DNA of 64,000 nucleotides from assembly GCA_934130005.1 (NCBI GenBank), contig CAKOXD010000006.1, positions 1 through 64,000 of the forward strand, given 5' to 3'. Origin of the DNA: an uncultured Bacilli bacterium. Lineage in GTDB: Bacteria > Bacillota_I > Bacilli_A > RF39 > UBA660. The notes under the pieces were generated by a model. The model was not told where the DNA came from. It saw only the letters and a program-made list of their open reading frames with translations, and did no database searches. The translations under genes and the position numbers were made by a program. Positions 44,616 through 53,644 of the stretch are shown here, in pieces; position 1 is the stretch's first letter; every line of letters starts with the position of its first letter.

Positions 44616-45239
44616 ATGGAAAAAATATCTGTATTAAATATAAAAGGTGAAAAAGTAGGTAGTTTAGAATTAAATGCTTTAGTATTTGGAATTGTTCCAA
44701 ATGATGCAGTATTATATGATGCTATAACATTAGCTAGAAACTCTATGAGACAAGGTACTCATGATACTAAAACACGCGCAGAAGTAAGTGGTGGTGGAAG
44801 AAAACCATGGCGTCAAAAAGGTACAGGTCGTGCTCGTCAAGGTAGTACACGTGCTCCACATTGGAGACATGGTGGTATTGTATTTGGACCACATCCAAGA
44901 AGTTATGATAAGAAGATGAATAGAAAAGAAAGAAGACTTGCTTTAAAATCTGCTTTATCATACAAAGTAATTGATAAAGAATTAATAGTTGTTGATAACT
45001 TTAATTTAGAATCAAATAAAACAAAAGATGCTATAAAAGTATTAGAAAATTTAAAAGCAAATAAAAATGTTTTAATTGTAGTAGATGAATTAACTGAAAA
45101 TATGATTTTAGCAACTCGTAATTTAAATAATATAATTTTATTACAAGCTGATGAAATTAATACATTAGATGTTATCTCAGCAGATAATATGATAATTACA
45201 GAAGCTGCAGTTAAAAAAATTGAGGAGGTGCTTGTTTAA
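44616..45239 (+). CDS. rplD: 50S ribosomal protein L4
   Basis: The 207-residue protein has TKTRAEVSGGGRKPWRQKGT and GRARQGSTRAPHWRHGG, the RNA-binding loop of L4, and RRLALKSALSYK. L4 also represses the S10 operon in E. coli. The stop overlaps the start of rplW by one base. Confidence 0.98.
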   Translation: MEKISVLNIKGEKVGSLELNALVFGIVPNDAVLYDAITLARNSMRQGTHDTKTRAEVSGGGRKPWRQKGTGRARQGSTRAPHWRHGGIVFGPHPRSYDKKMNRKERRLALKSALSYKVIDKELIVVDNFNLESNKTKDAIKVLENLKANKNVLIVVDELTENMILATRNLNNIILLQADEINTLDVISADNMIITEAAVKKIEEVLV

Positions 45240-45517
45240 TGAAAAGCGAATATAGAAATGTTATTAAAGCACCAATTATAACAGAAAAAAGTGCTGCATT
45301 AGCTCAAAACAATGTAATTACATTTAGTGTTGCAGTAGATGCTAATAAAACACAAATAAAACAAGCAGTAGAAAAATTATTCAATGTTAAAGTTGAAAAT
45401 GTAAATACTGTAAATGTTAAACCTAAGAAAAAAAGAGTAGGACGTTATGTTGGAAAAACAAATCGTGTAAAAAAAGCAATAGTAAAATTAGCAGAAGGAA
45501 GTTCTATTGAACTTTAA
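45239..45517 (+). CDS. rplW: 50S ribosomal protein L23
   Basis: The 92-residue protein has VIKAPIITEKSAALAQ and the basic end KPKKKRVGRYVGKTNRVKKA. It sits at the tunnel exit and forms part of the docking site for SRP and trigger factor. A binding site GAGGAGGTG lies at the end of rplD. Confidence 0.97.
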   Translation: MKSEYRNVIKAPIITEKSAALAQNNVITFSVAVDANKTQIKQAVEKLFNVKVENVNTVNVKPKKKRVGRYVGKTNRVKKAIVKLAEGSSIEL

Positions 45518-45534
45518 TTTAAAGGAGGATATAT

Positions 45535-46365
45535 ATGGCTATAAAAACGTATAAATCAATGACTAATGGTACTCGTGGAATGTCAACATTAATAAATGAT
45601 GAAATTACAAAAACAACTCCAGAAAAATCATTAGTTGTGACTTTAAAGAAAAAAGGTGGACGTAATAATACTGGTAAAATCACAGTAAGACATCATGGTG
45701 GAGGAGCAAAAAGAAAATATCGTATTATTGATTTTAAAAGAAATAAAGACGATATTATTGGAACTGTTTCATCAATTGAATACGATCCAAATAGAAGTTC
45801 AAATATTGCTTTAATTACATATCAAGATGGAGAAAAAAGATATATAATTGCTCCAAAAGGTTTAAAAGTTGGAAATAAAGTTGAAAGTGGAGAAAATGCA
45901 GATATCAAGGTTGGTAACTGTTTACCACTTGAAAAAATTCCAGAAGGTACTTTAGTACATAATGTAGAATTAACAGCTGGAAAAGGTGGTCAAATGGCTC
46001 GTTCAGCTGCTTCAAGTGTTCAAATATTAGGACGTGAAGGTAAATATACATTACTTCGTTTAACTAGTGGTGAAGTAAGAAAAGTTTTAAGTACTTGCAG
46101 AGCTACAATAGGAGAAGTAGGAAATGCTGATCATGAATTAGTAAATATTGGTAAAGCTGGTCGTAAAAGACATATGGGAATTAGACCAACTGTTCGTGGT
46201 TCTGTTATGAACCCTAATGATCACCCACATGGTGGTGGTGAAGGTAGAGCACCAGTAGGTCGTAAAGGTCCAGTTACTCCTTGGGGTAAACCAGCATTAG
46301 GTTATAAGACACGTAAGAACAAAAAATATTCTGATAAATTAATTGTTCGTCGTCGTAAAAAATAG
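45535..46365 (+). CDS. rplB: 50S ribosomal protein L2
   Basis: The 276-residue protein has MAIKTYKSMTNGTRGMSTL, the SH3/OB body and the C-terminal HPHGGGEGRAPVGRKGPVTP, which includes the conserved His at the peptidyl-transferase region. Confidence 0.98.
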   Translation: MAIKTYKSMTNGTRGMSTLINDEITKTTPEKSLVVTLKKKGGRNNTGKITVRHHGGGAKRKYRIIDFKRNKDDIIGTVSSIEYDPNRSSNIALITYQDGEKRYIIAPKGLKVGNKVESGENADIKVGNCLPLEKIPEGTLVHNVELTAGKGGQMARSAASSVQILGREGKYTLLRLTSGEVRKVLSTCRATIGEVGNADHELVNIGKAGRKRHMGIRPTVRGSVMNPNDHPHGGGEGRAPVGRKGPVTPWGKPALGYKTRKNKKYSDKLIVRRRKK

Positions 46366-46380
46366 TGAAAGGATGATAAA

Positions 46381-46653
46381 ATGGCTAGAAGTTTAAAAAA
46401 AGGACCTTTTATTGATAAACATTTAATGAAAAAGGTTGAAAAAGTAAACGAATCAGGAAAAAAAGAAGTTATTAAAACTTGGTCTCGCCGTTCAACAATT
46501 TATCCTGAATTTATTGGACATACATTTGCTGTTCATAATGGTAAAGAATTTATTCCTGTTTATGTTACAGAAGATATGGTTGGACATAAATTAGGTGAAT
46601 TTGTTCCAACACGTAAATTTGGTGGACATGGTGACGACAAAAATAAAAAATAA
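46381..46653 (+). CDS. rpsS: 30S ribosomal protein S19
   Basis: The 90-residue protein begins MARSLKKGPFIDKHLMKK and contains TWSRRSTIYPEFIGHTFAVH and HKLGEFVPTRKF, all S19 hallmarks. It lies in the 30S head. Confidence 0.98.
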   Translation: MARSLKKGPFIDKHLMKKVEKVNESGKKEVIKTWSRRSTIYPEFIGHTFAVHNGKEFIPVYVTEDMVGHKLGEFVPTRKFGGHGDDKNKK

Positions 46654-46678
46654 TTAATTGCCAGGAAGGAGGACTAAA

Positions 46679-47014
46679 ATGGAAGCAAAAGCGATTGCAA
46701 AAACAGTTAGAATTGCACCTCGTAAAGCCCGTTTAGTAATAGATTTAATACGTGGTAAAGACGTAGAAGAAGCAGATAAAATATTAAGTAATATAAATAA
46801 AGAAGCTGCAAGAATTATAAAAAAAGTTTTGACTTCTGCAGTAGCAAATGCAGAAAATAACTTAAAATTAGATAAAGCTAATTTATATGTTAAAGAAGCA
46901 TATGTTAATGAAGGTCAAACTATGAAAAGAATGAAATTTGGATCTAGAGGTAGAATTGATCCAATTATGAAAAGAACAAGTCATATAACAATAGTTGTTA
47001 GTGATCAAAAATAG
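46679..47014 (+). CDS. rplV: 50S ribosomal protein L22
   Basis: The 111-residue protein from MEAKAIAKTVRIAPRKARLV has the ADKILSNINKEAARIIKKVL block and SRGRIDPIMKRTSHITIVV. An in-frame TTG at 46658 would lengthen it, but AAGGAGGACTAAA directly before 46679 fixes the start. L22 lines the peptide tunnel. Confidence 0.97.
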   Translation: MEAKAIAKTVRIAPRKARLVIDLIRGKDVEEADKILSNINKEAARIIKKVLTSAVANAENNLKLDKANLYVKEAYVNEGQTMKRMKFGSRGRIDPIMKRTSHITIVVSDQK

Positions 47015-47030
47015 TAAGGGAGGATAACTG

Positions 47031-47708
47031 ATGGGTCAAAAAGTAAGTCCAGTCGGTTTAAGACTAGGTATAAATAGAACTTGGGAATCTAAATGGTATG
47101 CAGGTAATAAAGATTTCTCTAAGTTTTTAAATAATGATGTTAAAATTAGAAAATTTTTATCTAAGAAATTAAAAGACGCAGCAGTTTCAAGCATTTTCAT
47201 TGAAAGAAATGCTAATAAGACTGAAGTTATCATCAATACTGCTAAACCAGGTGTTGTAATTGGTCATGGTGGAGATGATATAGAAAAATTAAAAAAAGAA
47301 CTTTCAAAATTAGTAGATGAAAATATTCAAATATCTATTATGGAAATTAAAAATCCAGATATCGATGCAGCATTAGTTGCTGAAAATATAGCTCATCAAA
47401 TAGAAGGACGTGTATCATTTAGAGTTGCTCAAAAGAAAGCAATTAGAAATGCTATGAAAGCTGGAGCAAAAGGAATTAAAACTTCAGTTTCTGGACGTTT
47501 AGGTGGAGCTGATATGGCAAGAACAGAACATTATGTAGAAGGAAATGTTCCACTTCATACTTTAAGAGCTGATGTAGATTTTGCTCACAAAGAAGCTGAT
47601 ACTGTATATGGAAAAATTGGTGTAAAAGTATGGATATATAAAGGAGAAATCCTTGCCTCAAAAAATGAAGGAGGTAATACAAATGGCAGTCATTCCAAAA
47701 AGAACTAA
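47031..47708 (+). CDS. rpsC: 30S ribosomal protein S3
   Basis: The 225-residue protein has MGQKVSPVGLRLGINRTWES, the KH domain with PGVVIGHGGDDIEKLK, and SGRLGGADMARTEHY. The KH motif has GHGG, a mild change from the common GRKG/GKKG loop. The gene end overlaps rplP by 26 nt. Confidence 0.97.
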   Translation: MGQKVSPVGLRLGINRTWESKWYAGNKDFSKFLNNDVKIRKFLSKKLKDAAVSSIFIERNANKTEVIINTAKPGVVIGHGGDDIEKLKKELSKLVDENIQISIMEIKNPDIDAALVAENIAHQIEGRVSFRVAQKKAIRNAMKAGAKGIKTSVSGRLGGADMARTEHYVEGNVPLHTLRADVDFAHKEADTVYGKIGVKVWIYKGEILASKNEGGNTNGSHSKKN

Positions 47709-48111
47709 ATATAGAAGACCACATAGATTACGTTATGATGGTGTTGCTAAAGGTAATACTGAATTACATTTTGGTGATTATGGTTTAATGGCTATGGAAG
47801 GAAATTGGATAACACAACAACAAATAGAAGCCGCTCGTGTTGCCATGACTCGTTATATGAAACGTGGTGGTAAAGTATGGATTAATATATTCCCACACCT
47901 TTCATTAACTAAAATACCATTAGAAACTCGTATGGGTAAAGGTAAAGGACAACCAGAAAAATGGGTTGCAGTTGTAAAAAAAGGAAAAATAATGTTTGAA
48001 ATAGGTGGAGTTAGTGAAGAAGTAGCACGTGAAGCATTAAGACTTGCTATGCATAAACTTCCAATCAAATGTAAATTTGTTATGAAGGATGGTGAAAAAC
48101 GTGAAGATTAA
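47683..48111 (+). CDS. rplP: 50S ribosomal protein L16
   Basis: The 142-residue protein from MAVIPKRTKYRRPH has IEAARVAMTRYMKRGGKVWI and MGKGKGQPEKWVAVVKKG. An in-frame start at 47653 exists, but GAAGGAGGT 7 nt before 47683 and the family start fix it. The first codons overlap the end of rpsC. Confidence 0.97.
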   Translation: MAVIPKRTKYRRPHRLRYDGVAKGNTELHFGDYGLMAMEGNWITQQQIEAARVAMTRYMKRGGKVWINIFPHLSLTKIPLETRMGKGKGQPEKWVAVVKKGKIMFEIGGVSEEVAREALRLAMHKLPIKCKFVMKDGEKRED

Positions 48112-48304
48112 TGAAATTAGAAAATTATCAGATGAAGAAATAACAAAAGAAATAGAATCTGCAAAAGAAGAATTATTTAATTTACGTTTTAACCAAGCAA
48201 CTGGAAATTTAGAAAAACCTTCAAGAATTAATGAACTTAGAAAGTTAGTTGCACGTATGAAAACAGTTTTACGTGAACGTCAACTAGGTGAGGAGGTTAA
48301 ATAA
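48101..48304 (+). CDS. rpmC: 50S ribosomal protein L29
   Basis: The 67-residue protein starts with GTG at 48101 (MKINEIRKLSDEE), the family start, and has EELFNLRFNQATGNLEKPSRI. Other in-frame starts exist at 48089 and 48092. It overlaps the end of rplP by 11 nt, and its stop shares a base with rpsQ. Confidence 0.95.
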   Translation: MKINEIRKLSDEEITKEIESAKEELFNLRFNQATGNLEKPSRINELRKLVARMKTVLRERQLGEEVK

Positions 48305-48558
48305 TGCAAAATAAACGTGAATTAATAGGAAAAGTAGTAAGTGATAAAACAGATAAAACAATAACTGTTTTAGTTGAAACTTCAAAAAAAGATCCATTAT
48401 ATGGAAAGCGTGTTAAATCTTCAAAAAAATACGCTGCTCATGATGAAAAAAATGAAGCAAAAATTGGTGATACAGTTCGTATAGTGGAAACAAGACCACT
48501 ATCAAGAACAAAACATTTTCGTTTAGTAGAAATAGTAGAAAAAGCAATTATTTTATAA
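48304..48558 (+). CDS. rpsQ: 30S ribosomal protein S17
   Basis: The 84-residue protein has KRELIGKVVSDKTDKTITVL, the OB-fold start, and GDTVRIVETRPLSRTKHFRL. The binding site GAGGAGG lies at the end of rpmC. Confidence 0.97.
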   Translation: MQNKRELIGKVVSDKTDKTITVLVETSKKDPLYGKRVKSSKKYAAHDEKNEAKIGDTVRIVETRPLSRTKHFRLVEIVEKAIIL

Positions 48559-48583
48559 TTGAAACTGGGAGGAGGATCAATAT

Positions 48584-48952
48584 ATGATTCAACAAGAAAG
48601 CCGTTTAAAAGTTGCTGATAACTCTGGTGCACGTGAAGTTAGTGTTATTCGTGTTCTAGGTGGAAGTAAAAGAAAATTCGGAAATATTGGAGATACAGTT
48701 GTTGTAACTGTTAAAAAAGCAATTCCTAACGGTACAGTTGGCAAAGGAAAAGTTGTTAAAGCTGTAGTAGTTAGAAGTAAATTTGGTCTAAAAAGAGAAG
48801 ATGGATCTTATATTAAATTTGATGACAATGCATGTGTTATCATAAAAGATGATAAGAGCCCAGTTGGAACTCGTGTATTTGGACCAGTAGCACGTGAATT
48901 ACGTGATAAAGATTATATGAAAATTGTATCACTTGCTAAAGAAGTATTATAA
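48584..48952 (+). CDS. rplN: 50S ribosomal protein L14
   Basis: The 122-residue protein begins MIQQESRLKVADNSGAREV and has VVVRSKFGLKREDGSYIKF and GTRVFGPVARELRD. The binding site GGGAGGAGG is strong. Confidence 0.98.
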   Translation: MIQQESRLKVADNSGAREVSVIRVLGGSKRKFGNIGDTVVVTVKKAIPNGTVGKGKVVKAVVVRSKFGLKREDGSYIKFDDNACVIIKDDKSPVGTRVFGPVARELRDKDYMKIVSLAKEVL

Positions 48953-48970
48953 TTTTCAAAGGAGGAAAGT

Positions 48971-49279
48971 ATGAACTTTAAAACTGGAGATAAAGTAGTT
49001 GTTATTGCTGGTAAAGATAAAGGTAAAGAAGGTCTAATTAAAAAAATACTTAAAGCTGATAATAAAGTTATCGTTGAAGGAATAAACATGATAAAAAAAC
49101 ATGTAAAACCAAATGGTCAAACAGCTGGAAGTATTGAAGAAATGGAAGCACCTATTCATGCTTCAAATGTTATGATAATAGATCCTAAGACTAAAAAAGG
49201 AACCAGAATAGGACATACTGTTGATAAAAAAGGTAAAAAAATAAGAATTTCTAAAAAATCAAACGAAAGTCTTGATTAA
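48971..49279 (+). CDS. rplX: 50S ribosomal protein L24
   Basis: The 102-residue protein has the KOW motif FKTGDKVVVIAGKDKGKEG and VEGINMIKKHVKPNGQ. L24 starts 50S assembly. Confidence 0.97.
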   Translation: MNFKTGDKVVVIAGKDKGKEGLIKKILKADNKVIVEGINMIKKHVKPNGQTAGSIEEMEAPIHASNVMIIDPKTKKGTRIGHTVDKKGKKIRISKKSNESLD

Positions 49280-49296
49280 TTGGAAGGAGGGTAATT

Positions 49297-49836
49297 ATGA
49301 ACCGCCTAAAAGCAAAGTATAATGAAGAAATCATGCCTAGTTTAAAAGAGAAATTTAATTATTCAAATAAAATGGAAATTCCAAAACTTGAAAAAATTGT
49401 TGTTAATATGGGTGTAGGAGATGCTACAACTAATTCTAAATTATTAGATGCAGCAGTAGCAGATCTTGAAATTATTACTGGACAAAAACCAGTAGTAACT
49501 AAATCTAAAAAAGCAATAGCTGGATTTAAGTTAAGAGAAGGTCAAGGAATCGGATGTAAAGTTACTTTACGTGGGGAAAATATGTATAACTTTTTAGATA
49601 AATTAATTAGTATAACATTACCACGTGTAAGAGATTTTAGAGGAATATCTAAAAAAGCTTTTGATGGTAGAGGTAACTATACATTAGGATTAACAGAACA
49701 ATTAATTTTCTCAGAAATAGAATATGATAAGGTTGTTAAAGTACGCGGTATGGATATTGTTTTTGTAACAACTGCAAAAACAAATGAAGAAGCTCTTGCT
49801 TTATTACAAGGTTTCGGTATGCCGTTTAAGAAGTAA
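49297..49836 (+). CDS. rplE: 50S ribosomal protein L5
   Basis: The 179-residue protein has IPKLEKIVVNMGVGDATTNS, ITGQKPVVTKSKKAIAGFKL and PRVRDFRGISKKAFDGRGNY. L5 binds 5S rRNA. Confidence 0.98.
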   Translation: MNRLKAKYNEEIMPSLKEKFNYSNKMEIPKLEKIVVNMGVGDATTNSKLLDAAVADLEIITGQKPVVTKSKKAIAGFKLREGQGIGCKVTLRGENMYNFLDKLISITLPRVRDFRGISKKAFDGRGNYTLGLTEQLIFSEIEYDKVVKVRGMDIVFVTTAKTNEEALALLQGFGMPFKK

Positions 49837-49855
49837 TTATTATTAGGAGGAAATT

Positions 49856-50041
49856 ATGGCAAAGAAAAGTATGGTCGTAAAGGCTAGCAAACCAAATAAA
49901 TTTAAAGTACGTGAATATACTCGTTGTAATAGATGTGGTAGACCTCACGCAGTACTTAAAAAATATGGAATTTGTCGTATATGTTTTAGAGAATTAGCAT
50001 ATAAAGGACAAATACCTGGAATGAAAAAATCAAGTTGGTAA
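49856..50041 (+). CDS. rpsZ: 30S ribosomal protein S14, zinc-binding (type Z)
   Basis: The 61-residue short form has CNRCGRPHAVLKKYGICRIC, the four-Cys zinc site of S14 type Z. The long zinc-free paralog is not in this window. The binding site AGGAGG is present. Confidence 0.97.
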   Translation: MAKKSMVVKASKPNKFKVREYTRCNRCGRPHAVLKKYGICRICFRELAYKGQIPGMKKSSW

Positions 50042-50053
50042 GGAGGGATTAAA

Positions 50054-50446
50054 TTGACAGATCCAATCGCAGATATGCTTACTAGAATTCGTAATGCGAA
50101 TCAAATGCGATACAAAGAAGTTGAAGTACCAGCTTCAAAAATGAAAATAGCTATCGCAGAAATATTAAAAAAAGAAGGATATGTTGCAGATTATAAAATT
50201 AAGAAAAATAATGTACAAGATATCATTGTCTTAAATTTAAAATATGGTCAAAATAAAGAACGTGTAATAACAGGTTTAAAAAGAATTTCTAAACCAGGAT
50301 TACGTGTTTATGCAAAAGCTGAAGAACTTCCAAGAGTACTAAATGGACTTGGTATTGCAATCATTTCTACTTCAAAAGGTTTAATGGTAGATAGAGAAGC
50401 AAGAAAAGAATCATTAGGTGGAGAAGTATTAGCATATATTTGGTAG
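50054..50446 (+). CDS. rpsH: 30S ribosomal protein S8
   Basis: The 130-residue protein starts with TTG after GGAGGGATTAAA and gives TDPIADMLTRIRNANQMRYK, then ISKPGLRVYAK and SKGLMVDREARKESLGGEV. S8 binds 16S helix 21 and often represses the spc operon. Confidence 0.97.
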   Translation: MTDPIADMLTRIRNANQMRYKEVEVPASKMKIAIAEILKKEGYVADYKIKKNNVQDIIVLNLKYGQNKERVITGLKRISKPGLRVYAKAEELPRVLNGLGIAIISTSKGLMVDREARKESLGGEVLAYIW

Positions 50447-50464
50447 AAAGTTAGGAGGATTAAT

Positions 50465-50995
50465 ATGAGTCGTATTGGTAATAGAGTACTTACCGTACCA
50501 GAAAATGTAACTATAACTGTTCTTGATAATGTTGTTACAGTAAAAGGTCCTAAAGGTGAACTTTCTACTGAAATCAACAAAAATATTAATGTTGAAGTTA
50601 AAGATAATCAAGTTATTATAACAAGAACAAATGATAATTATAAAAATTTTCATGGAACAACAAATGCTAATATCAAAAATATGATTATTGGTGTTACAGA
50701 AGGATATGAAAAAAAATTAGAAATAATTGGTGTTGGATATCGTTTTTCTCAAAAAGGTTCAAAATTAGTTATAAATGCTGGTTATTCACATCCTGTTGAA
50801 TTAGATGTTCCTGAAGGATTGAAAATAGAAGTTCCAAGTAATACTGAACTTACTATATCAGGAATTGACAAATGTCTTATTGGTGAATTTGCTGCAAACA
50901 TCAGAAAAATAAGACAACCTGAACCATATAAAGGTAAAGGTATTCGTTATAAAGACGAAGTAGTTCGTCGTAAAGAAGGAAAAAAGGCAGCATAA
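50465..50995 (+). CDS. rplF: 50S ribosomal protein L6
   Basis: The 176-residue protein begins MSRIGNRVLTVPENVTI and has VTVKGPKGELS, then the C-terminal PEPYKGKGIRYKDEVVRRKE. It has the usual two repeated domains. Confidence 0.98.
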   Translation: MSRIGNRVLTVPENVTITVLDNVVTVKGPKGELSTEINKNINVEVKDNQVIITRTNDNYKNFHGTTNANIKNMIIGVTEGYEKKLEIIGVGYRFSQKGSKLVINAGYSHPVELDVPEGLKIEVPSNTELTISGIDKCLIGEFAANIRKIRQPEPYKGKGIRYKDEVVRRKEGKKAA

Positions 50996-51018
50996 CTTAG
51001 TAAAGGAGATGCATACTT

Positions 51019-51381
51019 ATGATAAAAAAAGTAGCTCGTAATGATGTTCGTAAGTCAAGACATGCTCGTGTTAGAAATAAAATTTCTGGTACAGCAAGTG
51101 TTCCAAGACTTAATGTATTTAGATCAAATGGTAATATCTTTGCTCAAATAATTGATGATGAAAAAGGAACTACATTAATTAGTGCTTCTTCTATAGATAA
51201 AGAATTAAAACTACAAAATGGTGGAAATGTAGAAGCAGCTACTAAAGTTGGAGAACTTTTAGCAAAAAGAGCAAAAGAAGCTAAAATAACAGAAGTAGTA
51301 TTTGATAGAGGTGGATACCTATATCACGGACGTGTTAAAGCATTAGCAGATGCAGCACGCTCAAATGGATTAAAATTCTAA
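51019..51381 (+). CDS. rplR: 50S ribosomal protein L18
   Basis: The 120-residue protein has SRHARVRNKISGTASVPRLN and FDRGGYLYHGRVKALADAAR. L18 carries 5S rRNA with L5. Confidence 0.97.
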   Translation: MIKKVARNDVRKSRHARVRNKISGTASVPRLNVFRSNGNIFAQIIDDEKGTTLISASSIDKELKLQNGGNVEAATKVGELLAKRAKEAKITEVVFDRGGYLYHGRVKALADAARSNGLKF

Positions 51382-51395
51382 AAGGAGGGTAACCA

Positions 51396-51935
51396 ATGGA
51401 AGAAAATAAAAGAGAACCACGCCAAAGAAGAAATAAACAACCAAGAGAAAAACAACAAAAATTATATGAAGAAGAAGTAATTAACATTGGACGTGTTACT
51501 AAAGTAACAAAAGGTGGTCGTCATTTTCGTTTCTCAGCTACAGTAGTTGTAGGAGATAGAAAAGGTAAAGTTGGTTTAGGTACTGGAAAAGCAAATGAAG
51601 TACCAGATGCAATTAAAAAAGCTGTTGGAGCAGCAACTAAAAATGTAACTACAATTTCTTTAATTGAAGATAGAACAATCCCACATGAAGCAATAGGTGT
51701 AAGAGGAGCTAGTAGAGTTATGTTAAAACCTGCTTGCCCAGGTACAGGAGTTAAAGCTGGTGGACCAGTTCGTGCAGTACTTGAACTTGCTGGTGTAAAA
51801 GATATATTATCTAAATCATTAGGATCAAATACAAAAATTAATATGGCATATGCTACATTAGAAGCATTAAAATCACAAAAAACAGCTGAAGAAATAGCAG
51901 CTTTAAGAGGTAAGAAAGTAGAGGAAATTATATAA
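51396..51935 (+). CDS. rpsE: 30S ribosomal protein S5
   Basis: The 179-residue protein has a basic N-terminal extension (about 1-28, rich in Arg, Gln and Glu). The S5 domains follow, with VTKVTKGGRHFRFSATVVVG, VGLGTGKANEVPDAIKKAV and GVRGASRVMLKPACPGTGV. Its stop overlaps the rplO start by one base: the gene for L30 that normally lies between is missing. Confidence 0.97.
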   Translation: MEENKREPRQRRNKQPREKQQKLYEEEVINIGRVTKVTKGGRHFRFSATVVVGDRKGKVGLGTGKANEVPDAIKKAVGAATKNVTTISLIEDRTIPHEAIGVRGASRVMLKPACPGTGVKAGGPVRAVLELAGVKDILSKSLGSNTKINMAYATLEALKSQKTAEEIAALRGKKVEEII

Positions 51936-52378
51936 TGAAACTACATACTATATCTCCAAACTTTGGAGCAGTTAAATCTCGTAAAAGAGTAGGTCGTGGA
52001 CCTGGTAGTGGAATTGGTAAAACTTCTGGTCGTGGAGAAAACGGACAAAAATCAAGAAGTGGTTATAGTCATAAACCAGGATTTGAAGGTGGACAATTAC
52101 CTTTATATAGAAGATTACCAAAAAGAGGATTTTCTAATGCTAAATTTAAAACAGAATATGCAGTAATTAATTTAAGTGATTTAAATAGATTTGAAAATGA
52201 TTCAGTAATTACTCCAGAACTTTTAAAAGAAATGGGATTATTAAAAAATCAATTAGATGGTGTAAAAGTTTTAGGACATGGAACTTTAGAAAAGAAATTA
52301 GTAGTAAAAGCACATAAATTTTCTTTAAAGGCTAAGCAAGAAATAGAAAAATTAGGTGGAAAAGTAGAGGTGATCTAA
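51935..52378 (+). CDS. rplO: 50S ribosomal protein L15
   Basis: The 147-residue protein has RKRVGRGPGSGIGKTSGRG, SGYSHKPGFEGGQLPLYRRL and a C-terminal domain ending KLGGKVEVI. It follows rpsE directly, with rpmD absent, and abuts secY. Confidence 0.97.
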   Translation: MKLHTISPNFGAVKSRKRVGRGPGSGIGKTSGRGENGQKSRSGYSHKPGFEGGQLPLYRRLPKRGFSNAKFKTEYAVINLSDLNRFENDSVITPELLKEMGLLKNQLDGVKVLGHGTLEKKLVVKAHKFSLKAKQEIEKLGGKVEVI

Positions 52379-53644
52379 TTGTTTGCAAAATTTAAGCAAT
52401 TGTTTAAACCTCAAAATAAAGATTTAAGAAAAAGAATATATTTTACATTCTTCATGTTATTTATATTTAAATTAGGAACTACAGTAATTGTTCCAGGAAT
52501 TAATAGAGATAGTTTAGGGGATACTAGTTTAGGATTTTTTGAACTAATTAATGCAATGGGTGGAGGAGCTTTAGAACAATTTTCAATATTTGCTCTAGGA
52601 GTTATTCCTTACATTAATGCTTCTATTGTAATGCAGTTATTACAAATGGATATAATACCTTATTTTTCAGAACTTGGAAAACAAGGTCAAACTGGTAGAA
52701 ATAAATTAAATAAAATAACAAGATATATGGGTATAGTATTAGCATTTATACAAGGTTATGTATTTTCATTTGCATTTGTTAAAAATGGATCTCCATTAGA
52801 TTATTTAACATTTGCACTTATCTTAACAGCAGGTACATCACTATTATTATGGATTGGTGATAGAATTACTGAAAAAGGTATAGGAAATGGAGTTTCGATG
52901 ATAATCATGGCCGGTATAATTGCAACATTACCTAACATGTTTTATGTAACTTATAATTCATTTGTACCAGATGGTGGATTAATTGGAGTACTTAAATTTG
53001 TTGGATTTGTACTATTATATGTATTAATTTTACTTGGAGTTGTATTTATTGAAACAGCAGAACGTAGAGTTCCAATTCAATATGCAAATAAAACAACAAG
53101 TATGTATGGAAAACAAACAAGTTATATTCCATTTAAATTAAATTCCGCTGGAGTAATGCCAGTAATATTTGCATCAATAATACTAACATTACCTGGTATA
53201 GTAGCAGCTGTTGCTAAAAAAGCGGCTATTACATCATTTGTTAATAAATGGTTAACAATGACAACACCAACTGGATTTGTAATTTATATTGTATGTATAT
53301 TTGTATTTGCTTACTTTTATACATTTCTACAAATTAAACCAGATGAATTATCAGAAAATTTAGGTCAAAATGGAGGATTTATTCCTGGTGTAAGACCTGG
53401 TGAAGAAACAACAAAATATATAAAAACAATTTTAAAACGCATTACAGCAATAGGAGCAGTTGCACTTTCAGTAGTAGCGGCAATTCCAGTATTGTTTAGT
53501 GCATTTTCAAAACTACCTTCAAGTGTAAGTATAGGTGGAACAAGTTTATTAATTGTTGTTGGTGTAGCTTTAGAAGTATATAAACAACTAGAAAGTGAAC
53601 TTGTAACTCGTAATTATACAAGAGGAAGGGGAAAACGTAAGTGA
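52379..53644 (+). CDS. secY: protein translocase subunit SecY
   Basis: SecY is the export channel. The 421-residue protein starts with TTG right after the rplO stop; GAGGTGA in rplO serves as binding site. It has ten membrane segments, with FSIFALGVIPYINASIVMQL, TRYMGIVLAF and SAGVMPVIFAS as family segments, and ends in the basic RNYTRGRGKRK. Its last 4 bases overlap the adk start. Confidence 0.97.
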   Translation: MFAKFKQLFKPQNKDLRKRIYFTFFMLFIFKLGTTVIVPGINRDSLGDTSLGFFELINAMGGGALEQFSIFALGVIPYINASIVMQLLQMDIIPYFSELGKQGQTGRNKLNKITRYMGIVLAFIQGYVFSFAFVKNGSPLDYLTFALILTAGTSLLLWIGDRITEKGIGNGVSMIIMAGIIATLPNMFYVTYNSFVPDGGLIGVLKFVGFVLLYVLILLGVVFIETAERRVPIQYANKTTSMYGKQTSYIPFKLNSAGVMPVIFASIILTLPGIVAAVAKKAAITSFVNKWLTMTTPTGFVIYIVCIFVFAYFYTFLQIKPDELSENLGQNGGFIPGVRPGEETTKYIKTILKRITAIGAVALSVVAAIPVLFSAFSKLPSSVSIGGTSLLIVVGVALEVYKQLESELVTRNYTRGRGKRK

